Below are positions 18,701-26,483 of a stretch of DNA of 64,000 nt, one piece after another (the first letter of the stretch is position 1; every line of letters begins with the position of its first letter). The notes beneath the pieces were generated by a model, which worked only from the letters and a program-made list of their open reading frames with translations, was not told where the DNA came from and searched no databases. A program made the position numbers and the translations under genes. Source of the DNA: Chloroflexota bacterium (GTDB taxonomy: Bacteria; Chloroflexota; Anaerolineae; Anaerolineales; UBA11579); the NCBI GenBank assembly GCA_016191875.1, contig JACPVG010000031.1, positions 1 to 64,000 of the forward strand. Reading direction: 5' to 3'.

Positions 18701-20148
18701 CGGGCGCTGCGCTCGACGGTGAAGAATGGCCGCAGGGCGGAGGAGACGCGCGGGTCGGCGTTGATGTCTTGAATGAACACGAAGTCGTTGCGCTGGAGGA
18801 GGTTCTGAACGATGAACCGCAGGCGGCGCGTCTCTCCGGTGAGGCCGTCTTGCGGGTTCCAGCGCTGGATGGTTTCGAACCAGGCGGGCGGGTCGTTGGG
18901 GTCGTTCCAGGGCGTGTCGAAGATGTTGATGGCGACGTGATTGGTCTGCTGCCCGAGCAGGGTGTGGCGCAGGAGGGTCTCCAGGACTTCGGTGTAATTG
19001 GCGGCTGCGTTGAACTCGGCGGAGGCCTGATACAGGGTGTCGGTTTCGGCAAGCGCCTGCTGGGTCTGTTGGAAGAGGTTGGCGTTTTCAAGGGCCAGGG
19101 CCAACTGGTCGGCCACCTGGCGCACGAGCAGGCGTTCGTCTTCGGTCCAGACGCGGCCGGGATCATCGTCGATCAGGTCGAGCAGGCCGTCCGGGTCGGT
19201 CTGGAAGGCCATTGGGGTGGGCCGGTGGACACCGGGGCGCTCCGAAAGGGCGGAAGGTTCCCGGTCTTCGGGGGCGGTGGCTGCTTCTGACGGTTCAGGG
19301 ACGGCGGAGGCGGAAGCCGCCCCCATCGCAGGAGCGGGTTCCGCGGCGGCCGGGAGCGGCGGCACGGTCTCAAGCTGAGGCGGTTCGATCGCGGCGGATA
19401 CAGCTTCCACGTCCATCTGGGGGGCGGGTTCTGCGATTTCAGCAGACGGCTCGGGCGCGGCGGTCCCAGCGAGCGGAGCCGGAAAGACTTCAGGCGAAAG
19501 CGGTTTGGCCGGGGGCGCGGCGCGGCGGGCGGCCGCCTTTTTGGCACGCGCCGGTCTGGCTTTGGGCGCGGCTTTGCGAACGGCGGCCTTTTTGCCGGCC
19601 TTGGGTTCAGGCTTCTGACGGGTCTCAGGTTCCGCTCTGGCAGGCTTGGCCGACTTGGCTTTCCGGGCAGCAGGAGCAGCCGGGGCGGGGGCGGCGGTAG
19701 CCGCGGGGGCGGTAGCCACACCGACAGGAGAGGCGAGAACCTCGGCAAAGCCATGGTAGCCGCCGGCGCGGCCGTTCTCCTCCGGCAAGGCGAAGATATG
19801 CAGGGTGACCGTGACCGGCTTGCCATTCCTGGCGAGCATGGCTACCTGGAGCTGGGCCGGGAATTCGCCGGCCTTGAGCGCTTTGCGGACGCGCTGGCGG
19901 GCGGCTTTCTCCAGACCGAATTCGGCCAACGGCTGGCCAATGACCGCCCTGGCCGCCAGGCCGAGGTGTTTCTTGACCTCCGGGCTGACCGAGGTGAAGC
20001 GACCCGCGGCGTCACACTCCCAGACCCAGCCGTTGGTGACGGCGTCGGCGGCTATGGCTCTGGGGGCCGGGGCGGCGGTCTCTTCGATCTCGTCGAAGAG
20101 AGACTCAAGCCGATTGAGGAACTGCTCGCTCTTTGATCGTTTCGACAT
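15757..20148 (-). CDS. PAS/multi-GAF sensor with histone-H1-like linker
   Basis: 1463 residues, soluble. A PAS-like domain (about 35-140) is followed by an unusual Lys/Ala/Pro-rich linker (about 160-220, with KKAAVRKAA and ARAKKAAARR) resembling histone H1 tails, then an acidic Ala/Pro stretch. A partial GAF end (WTEDERLL) leads into about six GAF domains (about 350-1390). The first is the LY.ASAEFN subtype shared with the hybrid kinase; the fifth is the YY.G.F / LPDTRSEMALPL subtype shared with the membrane sensors. The common C-terminal tail ends the protein. ATG 20148 lies inside the 3' end of parA (44-nt overlap); a TTG at 20154 is an alternative. There is no enzymatic output. The basic linker could bind nucleic acid or acidic surfaces. 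Confidence 0.85.
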   Translation of the reverse strand: MSKRSKSEQFLNRLESLFDEIEETAAPAPRAIAADAVTNGWVWECDAAGRFTSVSPEVKKHLGLAARAVIGQPLAEFGLEKAARQRVRKALKAGEFPAQLQVAMLARNGKPVTVTLHIFALPEENGRAGGYHGFAEVLASPVGVATAPAATAAPAPAAPAARKAKSAKPARAEPETRQKPEPKAGKKAAVRKAAPKARPARAKKAAARRAAPPAKPLSPEVFPAPLAGTAAPEPSAEIAEPAPQMDVEAVSAAIEPPQLETVPPLPAAAEPAPAMGAASASAVPEPSEAATAPEDREPSALSERPGVHRPTPMAFQTDPDGLLDLIDDDPGRVWTEDERLLVRQVADQLALALENANLFQQTQQALAETDTLYQASAEFNAAANYTEVLETLLRHTLLGQQTNHVAINIFDTPWNDPNDPPAWFETIQRWNPQDGLTGETRRLRFIVQNLLQRNDFVFIQDINADPRVSSALRPFFTVERSARSLVFIPIDSGTDWLGFIEAFFTARQEFTEDQVRRLTSVAGQATEKITSLYLNSRIVRRRTNADRLNTLARQMAELLSEQELRRFMLAQIFEYLQPDQISLYEWQSESHSLRLVERTLASPNDAEDDYQLEQEIPLAGRAELERVLSSRAAKYETAVWQRGLIREHYCLPWIIGEQTRGLIEIFHTARGAVISDLDQEYIEGITLQAAAAMERARLFEQTQAALSLTDEQARRLRILNELSAQLATAPTLQEVYDFTIQRTHEIFPSERVSLTLLTENRDHVEVVAVLGGQGQLEPGTRLPLAGTANENVVNENRIVVNPDTGQAERGAVRSYIVGPLAVSGEVIGTLNVGSLRPQNFDTRDRDILQQLLSMVGAVVENRRLFEGIQEALAATEEQARRLGRLNQMSSQLGQSADIEAMYRVAVERAREIFTADRASLCLRIPDPFNLLVAAASGAVASTLPGSTLRVQGAFERALHENAIVINQELVAADDTTAIQTTMIAPLSTGGEIFGTLNLGSLRQGAFTARDQEFMIQVASVVSSALENRRLFSQIQRRSQQLEASAEVSRVASTILDITQLLPQVVNLIENGFDLYYCGLFLVDQTGEWTSEPNRWAVLQAGTGDAGRQMLTNGHKLEIGGASMVGAAVSTGQARIALDVGAEAVFFRNPYLPDTRSEMALPLISRGLVLGALTIQSDREGAFTQEDITSLQTMADLIANIIENTRLFSQAQERAAELAILNEMARAYTESLDIDSVVEATYKYTGRLMDAENFYFGLYHAEENEIEFKLFTEDGQRIPPPEERFKLGAGLTDHIVRTRAPLLIEENVEAFLGGLGLAPRGRPALCWLGVPLLRGAEVLGVIAVQSYTAPRLYNQHHVELLSSVANQATVAVNNARLFQQTQARARREALLREITARVHSSADPDAILRTAVREVGSALGRDAFIQLQARLEESSAPGAVIQPVRPGAASPPGNSDAAEKENGQ

Positions 20149-20899
20149 CGTCAATCAGCTCCTGGGCCAGGGCGCGGTATTGTTCGGCGCTGCGAGTCCT
20201 GGAAACGTAGTACATGATGGGTATGCCCACAATCGGGCTTTCGCGCAGTTTGGTATCGATCTCGATCATCGTCTCCATCAGGCCCTCATTGCCAAAGGTG
20301 GTCTGCAATTGCTCCATGAGCGTGCGGTGGGAGCGGTTGCGGCGGTCGTACATGGTGATGAAGACGCGGTAGTTGAGGTTGGGGTTGCCCTGTTCGCGCA
20401 CCCGCCGGATGGTGCCCATCATGCTCTTGAGGGCGTGGGCGGAGAAGTACTCGGCTTGGGTGGGGATGAGCAACATATCGGCGGCGGTGATGGCGTTGAG
20501 CGTGATGGCTCCGAGGGCAGGCGGGCAATCGAAGAGGACGTAGTCGTAGGGCAGGTTGCCGTTGAGGGCGCTGCGCAGGATGGCATCGTAATTCTGGCGC
20601 ACGGGCAGGAAGCGCTCGGCCAGGCCCATTTCGGCGTTGGAGGGCAGCAGCCAGAGGTTCTCGATCTCGGTAGGGCGGATGACCTCCATCGGGTCGAGCG
20701 AGTTGAGCAGCACCTGGGCCACGGATTGCTCGACGTCCTTGGGTTTGACACCCAGCGAGAGCGTGAGGTTGGCCTGGGGATCCAGGTCGACCACCAGCAC
20801 GCGCAGGCCGCGCTCGACGAAGGCGCCTGCGAGGGAGACCACCGAGGTGGTTTTGGCGACGCCGCCCTTTTCGTTGGCAATTGCGAATTTGTAGGTCAT
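20105..20899 (-). CDS. ParA/Soj-family ATPase
   Basis: 264 residues, normal for a small chromosomal ParA without an N-terminal DNA-binding domain. The deviant Walker A is KGGVAKTT (residues 11-18), Walker A' is DLDPQAN and Walker B-like YVLFDCPP, all characteristic of the family. ParA proteins form nucleotide-dependent dimers on DNA and move or position cargo. No ParB or parS-like site was seen nearby. It overlaps the upstream sensor gene by 4 nt (ATGA) and the downstream PAS/GAF gene by 44 nt, so it is an integral operon member. By analogy with ParA homologues that place chemoreceptor arrays, it may position the sensor assembly; this is inference. Confidence 0.9.
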   Translation of the reverse strand: MTYKFAIANEKGGVAKTTSVVSLAGAFVERGLRVLVVDLDPQANLTLSLGVKPKDVEQSVAQVLLNSLDPMEVIRPTEIENLWLLPSNAEMGLAERFLPVRQNYDAILRSALNGNLPYDYVLFDCPPALGAITLNAITAADMLLIPTQAEYFSAHALKSMMGTIRRVREQGNPNLNYRVFITMYDRRNRSHRTLMEQLQTTFGNEGLMETMIEIDTKLRESPIVGIPIMYYVSRTRSAEQYRALAQELIDDVETIKERAVPQSA

Positions 20900-23652
20900 G
20901 GTTTCTGCTCTTCCTGGTCCTGCCCGGTGCGCGCCCGGCCGCGAATGGTGTGGCCGGAGGCGCCGTTGGCCTTGCCGTTGGGCGTTTCAGCCGACGGGCC
21001 GCGCAACAGCAGGTTGCCGTCTTTGGCGTTCAGGGCGCTACGCAATTCTTCAATGGCGGTTTGGAGAATGAGGCGCGGGTCGTTGCTGGCGCGCACCTTG
21101 GTGGTGATTTCGGAGACGAGGCGCTCGCGTTCGGCACGACGCACGGTCTGTTCGTAAAGCGTGACGTTGGAGACGGTGGTAGCGACCTGGCCGGCGATGG
21201 TGAGAGAGAGCTCGATCTGAGCAGAGTCGAACGCCTGGCCGCGCTGGGTGTGGTCGTAGACCATGATGCCGATGACCTCGTCCTGGCTGAGAAGCGGCAC
21301 GGCCAGGACGCTCTGGCTACGGAACACATCCAGCCAGGCCTGAGGGAGTTGCCCGGCGCTGATGGGGGTAGTGAGCGTCAGCGGCTGGCGAGTGCGCACG
21401 ACAGAATGCAGGGCGGGGACCGCGACCAGCGGCTGGATGCCGACCTGGCGGAAACGCTGCCAGAAAGCTTCGTCGATGCGGCCATCGGCGTATTGGGCCA
21501 TGACCGGGTCAAGGTCCTGACTGCCGGGTTTGAGCAGGAAGACGACGCAACGGCTGGCATCAATGGCCTCGGCCGAGCGTTGGGTGACCTCGCGCAGCAC
21601 CTGGCGCAATTCCAGGGAGGAGGAGGCGATCTGGGAGATCTCCAGCAGGGCGGCGGCGGCCTGGCGGCCGCGCTGTTCGGCCTGGAAGAGGCGGGTGCTG
21701 TCCAGCGCCTGGGCGATCTGGGCGCTGACCTGGTTGAACAGGTTAAGGTCTTCGTCATCGAAACGGCGGGTGGCTTCGGCCACGTCCAGGCCGATGGTGC
21801 CGATGACCTCGCCGCGGGTGATGAGCGGAATGATGGCCAGGGTGTGGGTACCGCGCGGTTCCATCACGTCGCGGAAGGCGGCGGCCTGGGGGTGGTTGAG
21901 CACATCGTAGAGCACCACGGTCTGCAGGCTGCGCATCACTTCCTGGGTGGGCTCGTTGCCGACCAGCGGCAGGGTGGCGCCGACGGCGTCGGCGCCGGGG
22001 GCATCCGGCCGGCTGGCAGTGGCGACCAGCACGCCCAGGGTACGGTCGTCGTTGAAGAGGATAACGCCAGCGTGCAGCAGGTCCAGCCCGGCCTGGAGCT
22101 TGGCGCACACGTCCTGGAGGAGTTCTTCCTCGGAGCGCAGGGAGGCCGCCATGGCGGTGATCTCCTGAAGGAGTTGAATCTGGTCCGAGCGCAGGCGAAT
22201 CTGGTCGACCAGGCGGGCGTTTTCAAGCGCCAGGCCGGTCTGTTCCATAATCTCGGCCACCAGCGAGCGTTCTTCAGAGGTGAAGGGGGGTTCATCGTCT
22301 TCGCGGTTGAGTTCAAGCGCGCCGATGACCTGGTTGCGGAAGATGATGGGCTGGGAAAGGAAGCGTTCGGCGTCGCCGGCTTCAACCGGCTGGCTGGAGC
22401 GACCTATGCCGACGCCCATGCGGTCGTAATGGAATTCGGGCGCTTCAGTCTCCAGGCGGCGGCGCCAGGCCTGGGCGACGCGCTGACCGTAGATGACCTG
22501 CAACTCTTCCAGGGCGCGGCGGCTGTTCTCCAGCACGCGGGCGTTTTCGATCGCCAGGGCGATCTGGTCGGCGAGGATCTCAAGAATCTGGAGGTCTTCG
22601 GCGGTGAAGGCGTTGCGTTGCTGGGACTGCACGTCCAGTACGCCGATGATCTCGGCGCGCACCCGCAGAGGCAGGGCCAGTTCCGAGCGGGTTTCCGGCA
22701 TATCCGGGTTGTCGTAAAAGATGACGTCGGCGCCCACGTCCTGGGCGATGCGGGACTGGCCCATGCCGGCGGCAAAGCCGACCACGCCCACCTTGCCCAC
22801 CAGCAGGCGGTGGCCGCGTGCCAGCATGCGCTGGCCGCCTTCGCTGCTGGCCGCCTGCAGGACAGCGTATTCCCTGGGCTCGTCGAGGAGGAAGATGCCG
22901 GTGTGATAATAATCGAAGCGGTCGGAGATCAGGTTGACCACGCGGTCGAGCAGGAGTTGCAGGTCGCGGATGCTGGCGGCCTCGCGAGCCACCTCGGCCG
23001 AGGCTTCCAACTGGGCGACGCGTTTGGCGACGGCCTGGGTACGCTCCTCGACGCGCTGTTCCAGTTCGGACTGCACGCGGGTGAGTTCCGTATTTTGGGC
23101 GGCCAGGCGAGTTTCGCTCTCTTCAGATAGTGCCAGGGCGGTGCGGAAGCGGGTAATGGTGAAATCCAGCACGGCGCCGGTGCCGAAGAAAACCATCAGC
23201 ATAATGATGAAGTCGTCAAGGTCGATGGGTTCCATCCCGGCCATGCCATTGACTCCGCCGAAATACAACCCGGCCACGACCAGATTGACCAAGACGACAA
23301 GGAGGAAGTTTTCGCGGCGGTCGAAATACAGGCCGGCGAATGGCAGAGCGATGAACAACAGACCGAGAACGCTGGGATTGCGCAAGCCGTGGAAGGCGTA
23401 GCCAAGCACGGCTGCGCCGCCGAGCATGAGGAGCAGATACACGGCGGCGGCGGCGCGGGTGCGGCCGCGGCGGGTGAGGAAAATGGCGAGCAACGCGACT
23501 ATGGCGAAGCCGGAAGACAGCACAAGTTCTCTGGGGAAGCGGGCCGGTTCCGGAAGGTAGAAAACTGCCATGACCACTATCGCAGTGAGCAGGACTGCGG
23601 CGTTGACGAAATACAGCGGCAGGCGGACGTTGGAAAGGCTGCGGTTCATCAT
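20896..23652 (-). CDS. Membrane multi-GAF sensor, six TM segments, no output domain
   Basis: 918 residues. About six TM helices (10-165) form an N-terminal membrane block without a large external loop. A coiled coil with the motif RVEERTQ follows, then a GAF of the subtype YYHTGIFLLDE / MPETRSELALPL (about 222-385), a compact GAF-like module with the W motif AQAWRRR (about 385-510), two further GAFs (about 515-860), and the shared tail (RERLVSEITTKVR to LRSALNA). The end is Asn/Gly-rich, then charged. It has no kinase, cyclase or phosphodiesterase. Start ATG 23652 overlaps the upstream stop by 4 nt; a second ATG at 23649 is possible. Confidence 0.85.
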   Translation of the reverse strand: MMNRSLSNVRLPLYFVNAAVLLTAIVVMAVFYLPEPARFPRELVLSSGFAIVALLAIFLTRRGRTRAAAAVYLLLMLGGAAVLGYAFHGLRNPSVLGLLFIALPFAGLYFDRRENFLLVVLVNLVVAGLYFGGVNGMAGMEPIDLDDFIIMLMVFFGTGAVLDFTITRFRTALALSEESETRLAAQNTELTRVQSELEQRVEERTQAVAKRVAQLEASAEVAREAASIRDLQLLLDRVVNLISDRFDYYHTGIFLLDEPREYAVLQAASSEGGQRMLARGHRLLVGKVGVVGFAAGMGQSRIAQDVGADVIFYDNPDMPETRSELALPLRVRAEIIGVLDVQSQQRNAFTAEDLQILEILADQIALAIENARVLENSRRALEELQVIYGQRVAQAWRRRLETEAPEFHYDRMGVGIGRSSQPVEAGDAERFLSQPIIFRNQVIGALELNREDDEPPFTSEERSLVAEIMEQTGLALENARLVDQIRLRSDQIQLLQEITAMAASLRSEEELLQDVCAKLQAGLDLLHAGVILFNDDRTLGVLVATASRPDAPGADAVGATLPLVGNEPTQEVMRSLQTVVLYDVLNHPQAAAFRDVMEPRGTHTLAIIPLITRGEVIGTIGLDVAEATRRFDDEDLNLFNQVSAQIAQALDSTRLFQAEQRGRQAAAALLEISQIASSSLELRQVLREVTQRSAEAIDASRCVVFLLKPGSQDLDPVMAQYADGRIDEAFWQRFRQVGIQPLVAVPALHSVVRTRQPLTLTTPISAGQLPQAWLDVFRSQSVLAVPLLSQDEVIGIMVYDHTQRGQAFDSAQIELSLTIAGQVATTVSNVTLYEQTVRRAERERLVSEITTKVRASNDPRLILQTAIEELRSALNAKDGNLLLRGPSAETPNGKANGASGHTIRGRARTGQDQEEQKP

Positions 23653-26477
23653 TCGCGTTCCTCTCCCGGCATGTCTTCCATGCTGTCCGAGCCGTTGGCC
23701 CCATTGGCGGCGTGGCCGTTCTCGGCCTCGCTGGCCAGGCGCAGGCGGATGGCGCCCTGCGAGGCGTTGAGGGCGCGGCCGAGTTCCTGGACGGCGGTCT
23801 GGAGGATGGTGTCGATGTCCGAAGAGGCCCAGACCTTGCCGGAGACTTCGGCGGCGATGCGTTCGCGTTGCGCCAGCCGCTGGGTCTGTTCGAACAATCG
23901 GGCGTTTTCGAGGGCGATGCCCAGCTGCTCGGCAACGGCCTGGAGAGTTTCAAGTTCCTGGGTGGTCCATTCGCCGTCTTTGACGGGCTTGTGGGTCTCC
24001 AGGACGCCGACGATAACGTTGCCGCGCACCCGCACCGGAATGGCGAGGGGATAGCGCTGGCCATCCGAGGAGCGCGCACCTTTTACGACTTCGCCCTGCG
24101 CCAGCGCCCGGCGGGCTTCGGCGGTCCACTCCGGGTCGGCCAGGGTGACGCCCTTGGGGGTGCTCAATACGCCGGTGATGTCGCGGGCGCGCAGGATATC
24201 GGCCCAGGCGGTGCGGCTGAGTTCGCCCAGCGCCCGGCGCTCGGCTTCGATGCTCTGGCCGAGCTGCTCAAACAGGCGGGCATTCTGAATCGCCAGGGCG
24301 ACCTGGTCGGCCAGCACCTGGAGGACTTCAATGTCCACCTCGCCAAAAGCGTTCTCTTCGGTGCTTTGCACGTCCAGGGCGCCCAGCAGTTCACCTCCGG
24401 CGCGCAGGGGCAGGGCCAGTTCCGAGCGGGTGAAGGGCAGGTCCGGGTTGGCGTAGTAGACGGCGTCTTCGCCGACGTGCTGCTGAATGCGCGGCTGGCC
24501 GCTGCTGGTGACGTAACCGACGATGCCCTGTTCGCCCACCTTGAGGCGGTGGCCGCGGGCGAGCATACGCCAGCCGCCCTCGGAGTTGGCGGCCTGCAAA
24601 AGGGCAAACTCGCGGGTTTCATCGAGCAGGAAAATGCCGACGTGATAGAAACCGAACCGCTCGCTGACGAGGTGGGTGACGGGGGTGAGCAGGTCTTCCA
24701 GCCGGTAGATCTGGGTGGCGGCCTTGCCGACCTCGGCGGCGGCATGCAGGTAGCCGGCGCGCCGTTCCAGTTCGCTGGTGCGCTCGCCGACGATGGATTC
24801 GAGGTTATCCACGGTTTCCTGGAGACGGGCGGTCATCTGGTTCAGGGCCTGGCTGAGGGCGCCAATCTCATCCTCACGGGCGATGGTCTCGATGCGCTGA
24901 ATCTCGCCGGCGGCGATGCGGGTGGCGTCGGAGGCCAGGTCGACCATGGGCTGGGAAATGTTCTGGGACAGGGAAAAAGCGGCGGCCACGGCCGCCGAGG
25001 CAGCCAGCAGGGCGATGCCGATGTTGAGCACCAGGTTCAATTGCAGGGTGGCAAAGACTTCCTGCTGCTCCTGCTCGACGAGCAGGAGGGTGTGGAGACC
25101 AGAGACCCAGCGGTACACGCCGATGACCGGCACGCCGCGATAATCGACATAGACGGCGGAGCCGCGGCCGCGGGTTTCAGCGCCGCGCAGGGCGCCGGTG
25201 GAACGCACGACGGTGAAACCGACCGGATATTCTTCGGTATCCAGCGCTGGTGTGAGGAGTTCGAAGTTGCTGCTGACCAGATAGGTCTCGCCGGATTGCC
25301 CGAGGCCGGCGCGTTCGACCAACAGGTTGTTGATCGGGTCCAGGTCCAAGCGTACGATGAGGACACCCAGGGGTTGCTGGCCCGGCTGCGGGTCCACATC
25401 ATTGTAGATTGGGCGCGAGAGGTAAGATACCGGCACTCGCAGAGTAGTGGAATATACCGGGGCCTGGACGTTGAAGCCGATGAGGCCGCTGCGGAAGTAG
25501 GGCTGGCCGGCCACGCTGATGCCCTGGCGGGAGGCCAGGCTGGCGATCCTGACCTGGCCCTGGATATCGGCAAAGAAGATCTCGGCGAAGTTGCTGTTGC
25601 CGGCCAGCAGACGGTTGAACTCGTCCACGACTCGGTCATGGGCGGTCAGGGTGGTCGGACGGCTGGAGTCGCCCTGGAGGAAATCGCGCAGGTTGCGGGC
25701 GCCGATACCGGGGCGCAGGATGCTCTCGAAACTCACGCGCTGGTCCTCCAGCCAGGAGTTGATCTGGGCCTCTTTCAGGGCCGCCACGGCTTCAAGACGA
25801 TTGGAGACCTGCTGCCGCCCAGTCTGGAAGCCGAACAATCCTGTGAGACCAGCCACCAGCAGGACGGGGATGAAACTGGCGAGAAGGAGCGTGGAGAGCA
25901 GGCGGTTGCGCAGGCCGCGCACTCGCAGGGTGCGCAGGGCCTGGGCGAGGATGAAGAGGGCGACGATGGCGGTGAAGAAGGGGCCGGCGAAATTGCGCCC
26001 GGCCAGGGAGGCAGGGTCGACGCGCGGGAAGGGCGAGAACAGATTTGCAGCCAGCGTGAGGGCGGCAAAGGCCAGCATGAGGGCCAGCCAGACACGCCGG
26101 CGGGCCGGACGGAGCAGGATGTAGGGCGCCGCCAGCATGGCCAGACCGCCGATGAGGTTGAAGGCCGTCAGGCCGGCGTAGAACAGTTCGCCGCTGAGGT
26201 ACAGGACGACAATCGCAAGCGCGGCGAGCAAGCCGGAGCGTTCCAGATCGAGGGGCAGGGCGCGGCGGGCGGCCAGAAGGAGAACGACGGCGAGCGCGAA
26301 GCCGGCGGTCATCCCCAGAATGAGCGGCTGGCGGACGAGGTAGAAGACGATAAGGGTGTAGGCTAGCGAAGCAAGGCTGGCCCACAGGCCCAGCAGCAGG
26401 GCCGCGGCGAAGATCTCGGCGCGGCGGGCCGGCAACAGGCTCAAGAGGTTGCGGGAGGGGTTAGGCTTCTCGGTCAT
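23649..26477 (-). CDS. dCache-HAMP-GAF membrane sensor without output domain
   Basis: 942 residues. N-terminal hydrophobic helices (about 20-180) precede TM ~190-212, an extracytoplasmic dCache-like region (about 215-465), TM ~470-495, and a HAMP linker (about 495-550; SQNISQPMVDLASDATRIAAGE). The cytoplasmic part has a GAF of subtype FYHVGIFLLDE / LPFTRSELALPL (about 575-740), the compact W-module (SRTAWADIL, about 745-880) and the shared tail (RERIAAEVSGKVW to LGRALNA). The architecture matches a chemoreceptor or kinase input half, but no MCP signalling or kinase domain follows. It lies 6 nt after its upstream neighbour and overlaps the downstream gene by 4 nt. Confidence 0.85.
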   Translation of the reverse strand: MTEKPNPSRNLLSLLPARRAEIFAAALLLGLWASLASLAYTLIVFYLVRQPLILGMTAGFALAVVLLLAARRALPLDLERSGLLAALAIVVLYLSGELFYAGLTAFNLIGGLAMLAAPYILLRPARRRVWLALMLAFAALTLAANLFSPFPRVDPASLAGRNFAGPFFTAIVALFILAQALRTLRVRGLRNRLLSTLLLASFIPVLLVAGLTGLFGFQTGRQQVSNRLEAVAALKEAQINSWLEDQRVSFESILRPGIGARNLRDFLQGDSSRPTTLTAHDRVVDEFNRLLAGNSNFAEIFFADIQGQVRIASLASRQGISVAGQPYFRSGLIGFNVQAPVYSTTLRVPVSYLSRPIYNDVDPQPGQQPLGVLIVRLDLDPINNLLVERAGLGQSGETYLVSSNFELLTPALDTEEYPVGFTVVRSTGALRGAETRGRGSAVYVDYRGVPVIGVYRWVSGLHTLLLVEQEQQEVFATLQLNLVLNIGIALLAASAAVAAAFSLSQNISQPMVDLASDATRIAAGEIQRIETIAREDEIGALSQALNQMTARLQETVDNLESIVGERTSELERRAGYLHAAAEVGKAATQIYRLEDLLTPVTHLVSERFGFYHVGIFLLDETREFALLQAANSEGGWRMLARGHRLKVGEQGIVGYVTSSGQPRIQQHVGEDAVYYANPDLPFTRSELALPLRAGGELLGALDVQSTEENAFGEVDIEVLQVLADQVALAIQNARLFEQLGQSIEAERRALGELSRTAWADILRARDITGVLSTPKGVTLADPEWTAEARRALAQGEVVKGARSSDGQRYPLAIPVRVRGNVIVGVLETHKPVKDGEWTTQELETLQAVAEQLGIALENARLFEQTQRLAQRERIAAEVSGKVWASSDIDTILQTAVQELGRALNASQGAIRLRLASEAENGHAANGANGSDSMEDMPGEERE

Positions 26478-26483
26478 CAGACT

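Noticed and set aside
15760-19290. Plus-strand frame of about 1176 codons opposite the PAS/multi-GAF gene
   Set aside because: Same shadow effect; no recognisable motif and it starts at the end of the real gene.
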